This document shows, piece by piece, positions 57,985 to 64,000 of a stretch of DNA of 64,000 nt (position 1 is the stretch's first letter; each line of letters begins with the position of its first letter). Made by a program: the position numbers and the translations under genes. Origin of the DNA: Congeria kusceri. Taxonomy: Eukaryota > Mollusca > Bivalvia > Myida > Dreissenidae. The notes below the pieces were generated by a model. It was not told where the DNA came from. It saw only the letters and a program-made list of their open reading frames with translations, and searched no databases. The stretch is taken from assembly GCA_027627225.1 (NCBI GenBank), contig JAPFQT010000162.1:1-64000 (forward strand). Direction: 5' to 3'.

Positions 57985-58812
57985 TAACTAGAATTGTCAC
58001 ATGAGTGACGCATATACCCCCACAATATGGCCTTGTCACAAAACTATAGCATCCACTCGAAAGAAATGGAGACAGTGAATGCTTTAATTTGTGAATGGTC
58101 AACAGTGTATTTGGAAAAATTTAATTTCAATAGGAGCTATAACTCTGTCAACATTTAGTGGTTTTTAACCAAAGTTGAACTTAATCTCTATTTTACAAGG
58201 TTACACCTATGTACCAAAAAATATTTAAATATGTGAAGCCTTTCATGAGTTATTGTCCATGTTTTTTAGGAATTTAAGTATAAAAGGGGCCATAGCTGTG
58301 TCAAAATTTAGTGGTTTGTAACCAAAGTCGAACTTGACCTGTATTTTATGGTGCTACACATGTGTACCGATAATTATTTTAATATGTCAAGCCATTGTTG
58401 AGTTATCGTCAGGAAACTGAATTTAAGTCAAATATAGGGCCTTATCTCTGTCAAAATTTAGTGGTTTGTAACCAAACCCGTATTTTATGATGCTACACAT
58501 GTATACCAAAAATGATTTGAATATGTCAAGCCATTCTTGAGTTATCATCCGGAAACCATGTTTTTAGGGAATGTTATGTCGAAAGGGGGCCATAACTCGG
58601 TCAAAATTTAGTGGTTTGTAACCAACATCGAACATGACCTGTATTCTATGATGTTGCACATGTGTACGAAAAATTATTTGAATATGTCAAGCCTTTCTTG
58701 AGTTATCATCCGGAAACGAAAAACCAACAGACCGACAGACCGATTGACCGACGGACCGACAAGCTCACTCCTATATACCCCCCTTAAACTTCGTTTGTGG
58801 GGGTATAATAAC
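57985..58812 (+). mobile_element. Complete-looking Helentron-like (HINE) element
   Basis: The left edge TTAACTAGAATT is followed by a perfect hairpin GTCAC-ATGA-GTGAC (57996-58009) and CATATACCCCCACA. Four ~150-bp units follow with CATAACTCTGTCAA (variants), AATTTAGTGGTTTGTAACCA, ACCTGTATTTTATG.TGCTAC, TATGTCAAGCC.TT and GAGTTATC. Then ACCGACAGACCGATTGACCG and a palindrome ending TTTGTGGGGGTATAA (58812), the inverse of the left subterminal motif. In the reverse sense the left edge reads hairpin, AATT, CTAG, TT, as a Helitron/Helentron 3' end should. Confidence 0.85.
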
Positions 58813-61482
58813 TATACTGAAGAATGAAGCGTTAGCTGTATCATAACTTTAAGAAACAGTAAACTTGTACATCTGGGATCTATTCAGTAATGATGTATAA
58901 ATCTTAGCAAGCACAAAAGTTTGTTTATATTCAGTTCACTGCGGTTACATTTTGATACGATATGACCATTTAATAATAAAAATCAGTGCCTTGCAAATTT
59001 ACATTAATATAGATGTAAACTGGACAGGTGGCCTGGTTTTCACAGATTGTAATGATTTTTATGTATTTGGAAATTTATATAATAATATAATAATTGTATC
59101 ATATTTTAAGTGCATAAATGATAAACATTTGCACCAAAAGTTGTTTAATTAAAACATCCACTTCAAAACAATGTTTCAGTATATTAATTTGAATATTCAT
59201 TCAGTTTTAGACGCTCCAAGTAAAAAAATAATAAAAAAATCACTACCTACCTACCCTATTTTTTTGGTCATGTTACCTGAAACAAACATATTTTTTTATG
59301 CCTTACTTAATATGTTTCCGAAAACTTTCATTTTCCTAAGCAGGATATATATTCAGTGTTATTTCAGAGATTCACATAAAATCATTCTGAGCTAACAATG
59401 CATTTTTCTGAGAAATCGACATGAGTCCGGAACCATTAGCATGTCACATTAAAATATTCAAAAAGGAAAAACATTGATGCAAAGCATCAAAGGGCGTCGT
59501 ACGTAGTTGAGAGTTAAAAGTCAAAATAGATTTTATTGAAGGAAACAACATTTTATCGTGTTACAGTTATAATGTTATGCATTAGTATTCCGTGATTTGT
59601 GGCAGACCGCAAATTAGACAAGTAAGAATGACCGCAAAAACATTTCTTTACAATATTACGTATTTACAGTATTTTTCTTACATAGCAAACGACTATGATA
59701 ACCAAAATATGTTGTATTTAAAACTTAAAATTCTACATTATTAATTAGCATCAACGCTTTAAACGTTACAGTGTAGAACACTACTGACAATGCCTTTACG
59801 CGCCTTAATTGGTGCCTGCAAAGCTAACATCACATGCAATAACTACGCGCGAAATGATGATTCACTACTATTCCTGAAGATACAGCAATGCCATTTATAG
59901 AAGCTATAGAGAGGTATGACAAGTCAAATTGTAGAGGCAACGAGCTGCAATTGATTTCAATTATATGTCTGTTAAATACATATTGAAAGTATTTGTACAT
60001 AATAACGGATCATTAAGCGAATATTATAAGGCAAAACTTTTCAGTTGTCTCAGCGACTTCGTGCTAGTGTTTGTTAAAATAAAATACAGGGTCGCAAAAT
60101 AACCATATTACATAATGATATTTTTAAACAGAAGTGTGCCATTGATCACATATAAACAAAGTTAAGAATTTGTATAAGAAATGAATGACATTGAATATAT
60201 ACTTTATTTCTAACACCTACATTATTAAAATTTTGACGATGAATGTTTAAAATAAACACTTCAGCGTCAAATAAATATGCGAACAAAACGCAAACCCACC
60301 ACAAGCTACCGGCTACGCACATGTAACAGCCTTCACTTCAATGTTATTAAGAATGATTCACAACCTATTTCTGGAAGTTTTAGACTGACGCAGGAGCAAA
60401 TTCAATTTGGACTCCGCGACCAGTCAACTTAACAGGGATCAGCAATTAATTGCATGATATTTCGTTTTAATACAAGCACGTAGTAGTTTCATATTTTATT
60501 ATCTAGTACGTATCGAAGTGTTGGCGAAAGTGGAAATATTACCTATTCTTAAAGCGTATAGTTCAATACAATACGCAGTTGAACTCAGCAACGTCAATTT
60601 AGTGTTTTAAACATTAAATATAATAACGCTCCGTCCATATGCTTCCGGTAAGACTCATCACTTTTAATAGACGCCGAGCTCATGCGCGGCGCAAGTGAAA
60701 TTTTTTCGGTAAGCACCAATACTCAAGATATTTTCCGAAGTCGATCGAGGGGTTTCGCTTTGTGAATTGTGATAATGTATAGGTGAATTATTGACATTGT
60801 AATAGATTTTATTTGAAAATCACTCAATGATGCTTCGTGTACTTTCGTTGGGGGTAAAGACACTAAAAGAAAGACGCGTCTATCGATTCATAATTGTTTT
60901 CGTAAAATTTGAATTTGATTTCATTTAATGTGTTAAACAATTATGTTAAACTTAAACTTTTGTAACATACATGTGCCAAACAAGTTTATTAAACCCTTCA
61001 AAATTATTCACGAATAAACATAAACATAGAACTAAAATTGTATAATCATAAAAATGACAATATTGCAATATAAATCATGCCAGTAGCTGTTTATCACGAC
61101 ATAATTATCAAATTCTTGGCTGTATTCTTGCACATGGCGACCTAAAAGTACTCGTTTGTCGTCCTAAATCATGTTAAAGGGGCATATCGACGGTATTTTC
61201 CATGAATATAGACTCGTATTAAAACAAGACGTATTCCAGTTATTCACGAATTTATTTTTCTAGTAGCAATAATTTATTGATGTAATTGTTAAGAAGGAAT
61301 ATATACAATGCCTAATATAATTTTTTTTCGATGTACGGTTTCAGCAGGTTTCGAACTCACACCTAAAAAATCACGCTCGAAAAAGCTTTCATACTCACAC
61401 AACAGTGATAAATAGTGCGTGTGCGCATATCGGTACTTCTTGTACATTTGATTCATAGCGATTTTACAACTAATACTCATCA
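58813..61482. other. Intergenic, one weak tRNA-like piece
   Basis: About 2.7 kb without a supported gene. On the minus strand at 61325-61400 GTGTGAGTTCGAAACCTGCT looks like a B box with a poor A box, a likely SINE remnant. The GC-rich patch near 60670-60700 (GAGCTCATGCGCGGCGC) is unexplained. Confidence 0.4.
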
Positions 61483-61713
61483 AAACTTAAAGATCATGGC
61501 TACAAGAACACTTTCATCAACGAGGATCTAACATCCAAACGAAGCTCCCTTCTTTTGAGTGCTAGGTCCCTCGTTAAAACCGGGCGCCTCCTTGGAGCGT
61601 GGTCGTCTGACGGGAACATTCTGGTTAAGGACTCCAAGTCCAAAGTTCATAGAATCAACCACATCGGTGACTTAGATTCATTCAAACCTAACAGTCAGTC
61701 AACCAGCTCATAA
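61483..61713 (+). pseudogene. LINE ORF1 C-terminal fragment
   Basis: 77 open codons: KLKDHGYKNTFINEDLTSKR, SSLLLSARSLVKTGRLLGAW, SSDGNILVKDSKSKVHRINH, IGDLDSFKPNSQSTSS, then TAA. FINEDLT..R..LL..AR...K......W..DG.I.VK is the recurrent C-terminal signature of ORF1 proteins of animal non-LTR retrotransposons. The N-terminal part is absent. The endonuclease of what may be the same element begins about 1.8 kb downstream on the same strand. Confidence 0.75.
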
Positions 61714-62469
61714 GTGTCGTCGAATCACACACGAAAACATCTGTAGCCGGATTTGATAGTTCTAGCCACAACAAACGCCTTTTTGTAATTTTATCTACTA
61801 TCGGATAGGCTATGCACATTTATCATTACCGATAGTTTATATGAACTATTCGATGAACATCGTCCGATACCTCTTGAATTGTGTTTCTTCTTTAATATAA
61901 ACTATTTCTTTTATTACATGCATAATCGTATTTAAAATAATTGATAAACACTTGCCTAGGTACCCCATTTAACATGACAACACAGCACGTCGTGCTATCT
62001 TACTACATGTCTATGGGTTTCATCAACATTGCATAAAATTAAATACCAGTTTACAAACATGTACACATTGTAATATATGTTGTTGTTTTCTCGCCTTCAG
62101 ATGTAATACTTGTACATATTATATATATAACATCATTTTATTTCTCCAGCCAAGGGCACTTGGAGAATTGTCTGTAAATAGCCTGTAAATATTTATACAC
62201 GTGCCGTTTGTCTGTTCTATTGCGTTTGCTTGTTATGATGTGGTGTTGTGTGTGTATGTTGTTATTCCGTCATGACCCATAATGTGATCTCTATAAGGCC
62301 TGTCTATTAATTTTATGTACTAGGTTACTAATATCAACATCTACTATTAAACGATTACTTAATATTTATTCCGAAGTCGAAATCCTGTCCTTGAACTGAA
62401 CCTTCTAATTATGTTAAGCCATCGGTTAAACCCCCACTCAGCCATTCCCCATGAATTACAATTTATTTA
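61714..62469. other. Spacer between LINE pieces
   Basis: Possibly ORF1-ORF2 linker or unrelated. AAGGGCACTTGGAGAATTGT (62154-62173) and a GT-rich stretch near 62230 are not recognised. Confidence 0.35.
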
Positions 62470-63310
62470 TTTATCATGCAATCCCCGTGGTCTAGTTGAA
62501 CAGATATCAGTATTTTACTATGTATATTAGTGGTCTACTGCATCAAAATTGGTATTTATCATGCATATCACGCAATGCCCGTGGTCTAGTTGAACAGATA
62601 TCAGTATTTTACTATGTATATTAGTGGTCTACTGCATCAAAATTGGTATTTATCATGCATATCACGCAATGCCCGTGGTCTAGTTGAACAGATATCAGTA
62701 TTTTACTATGTATATTAGTGGTCTACTGCATCAAAATTGGTATGTATCATGCATATCACGCAATGCCCGTGGTCTAGTTGAACAGATATCAGTATTTTAC
62801 TATGTATATTAGTGGTCTACTGCATCAAAATTGGTATTTATCATGCATATCACGCAATGCCCGTGGTCTAGTTGAACAGATATCAGTATTTTACTATGTA
62901 TATTAGTGGTCTACTGCATCAAAATTGGTATTTATCATGCATATCACGCAATGCCCGTGGTCTAGTTGAACAGATATCAGTATTTTACTATGTATATTAG
63001 TGGTCTACTGCATCAAAATTGGTATGTATCATGCATATCACGCAATGCCCGTGGTCTAGTTGAACAGATATCAGTATTTTACTATGTATATTAGTGGTCT
63101 ACTGCATCAAAATTGGTATTTATCATGCATATCACGCAATGCCCGTGGTCTAGTTGAACAGATATCAGTATTTTACTATGTATATTAGTGGTCTACTGCA
63201 TCAAAATTGGTATTTATCATGCATATCACGAAATGCCCGTGGTCTAGTTGAACAGATATCAGTATTTTACTATGTATATTAGTGGCCTACTACATTAAAA
63301 TGGGTATTAA
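62470..63310 (+). repeat. 94-bp tandem array, nine copies
   Basis: TCTAGTTGAA starts at 62491, 62585, 62679, 62773, 62867, 62961, 63055, 63149 and 63243, an exact 94-bp period. Copies are nearly identical. A T/G variant (GGTATTTATC or GGTATGTATC) at successive joins reads T,T,G,T,T,G,T,T, a three-unit (282-bp) higher-order pattern. The edge copies are the most diverged, as expected for arrays evolving by unequal exchange. Confidence 0.97.
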
Positions 63311-63534
63311 TCAGTGGAGCAAAATGGAAAATTATCCAGTTATTTTTTACTCCAATCTCTAATAATTATCATGTACGCCGCTGATTCACTTACATTTTAT
63401 GTGTTTACAGGTAATTGTCACGTTAACTGCTGTATGTATACGTACATGTACAATACCATTATGCACTTTTACCCTTTTTGGCCTTCTATTATTTCGTTTT
63501 GAATAGACGGTCATATATGAGGTTCTTATACATT

Positions 63535-64000
63535 TACATAATAAGTGTTCGATAGTGTGATTTTGATATACTATGTTTTATGGAAACTCATCTTACTGAT
63601 GTCGTTCCCGATATTGTTTTACTAATTGATGGTTTTAATATAGCTCTCCGCCGGAAAGACTATACACCTCACTCAAGCGGCTTATTAATATATATTGTCG
63701 CGGCGTGTACTTGAGTTAGAATGTTCTAACTTGCATTCAAGCTGGATCGAAATTCAAACAGGAAACTGCTTTAATATGCTGCTTTTATCGCCCCCCTAAC
63801 GCCAATGTATCTTTTTGGAACGACCTTGAAGTTAGTATCGATAAAGCCTTCGATATAAACCAAACTTTAATCATGATCGGTGACATAAATGAAGACCAGT
63901 TAAAAAGATTACACCCGCTTAAAACAGTCTATGACTCTATTTAATTTAGGTAAATGTCATTACGGAAGCAACCAGAGTCACGGCCAACACTGCTACTTTA
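63535..64000 (+). pseudogene. LINE endonuclease fragment, cut by window end
   Basis: The plus strand reads CDFDILCFMETHLTDVVPDI, VLLIDGFNIALRRKDYTPHS, SGLLIYIVAA, a stop, then in other frames SNLHSSWIEIQT, CCFYRPPNANVSFWNDLEVS, IDKAFDINQTLIMIGDINED and NVITEATRVTANTATL at the edge. METHL, WIEI, YRPP, IGD.N.D and TRVT..TATL are the ordered landmarks of the APE-type endonuclease of non-LTR retrotransposons (the GDFN site appears as GDIN). At least three frame breaks, so inactive. Reverse transcriptase would lie beyond the window. Confidence 0.8.

Noticed and set aside
62470..63310. Tandem tRNA gene cluster suggested by CCCGTGGTCTAGTTG
   Set aside because: No B box or cloverleaf within the 94-bp unit; only the A-box-like word matches.

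Overview
The window looks like nuclear DNA of an animal, most likely a bivalve mollusc. It is AT-rich, has no bacterial-style operons, and its few coding pieces are short exons bounded by AG acceptors and GT donors. The bivalve guess rests on its repeats: Helentron-like elements built from hairpins, tandem cores and ACCG-type microsatellites (the plan of bivalve 'pearl' elements), many tRNA-headed SINE fragments, and a degenerate coiled-coil/NHL gene of a type expanded in bivalves. Species cannot be fixed from the sequence alone.

Layout. 1-15.9 kb is essentially gene-free: a 37-bp minisatellite (486-967), an old 1.1-kb duplication (2740-3920 and 6290-7345), a degenerate CATCACCAACATCTACACA-type minisatellite (8760-9600) and scattered repeat copies. 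15.9-29 kb is a repeat field: a (CTA)n tract, several Helentron-like elements, TGACCTTGA-rich tandem repeats, SINE heads, and a TTAA-flanked inverted-repeat element that carries a tRNA-like sequence. 29-33 kb holds a duplicated segment whose two copies received different insertions, plus two minus-strand exon candidates, one expanded by a 63-bp tandem repeat. 34-41.9 kb has another exon candidate, three inverted-repeat MITEs and a 384-390-bp tandem array. 41.9-43.6 kb is a decayed minus-strand LINE.

44.6-46.0 kb is a minus-strand coiled-coil/NHL-repeat gene (TRIM-like, no RING or B-box seen) with a frameshift, an internal duplication and a lost segment, so probably a pseudogene. 49.9-52.1 kb is a minus-strand zinc-finger-like multi-exon gene with two in-frame stops and an apparently missing centre; its last exon is intact and SANT-like. 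53.2-57.4 kb carries a set of well-formed minus-strand exons of an unrecognised gene, interrupted by local duplication of one exon region and a 66-bp in-frame repeat. 58.0-58.8 kb is a textbook Helentron-like element. From 61.5 kb to the right edge there are plus-strand remnants of a LINE (ORF1 C-terminus, then the start of the endonuclease), separated by a nine-copy 94-bp tandem array with a three-unit higher-order pattern.

No complete, clearly functional gene is visible. What stands out is the layered repeat biology and the repeat expansions inside exons. All exon calls come from reading splice signals and open frames by eye, so boundaries are provisional. No database search was possible.
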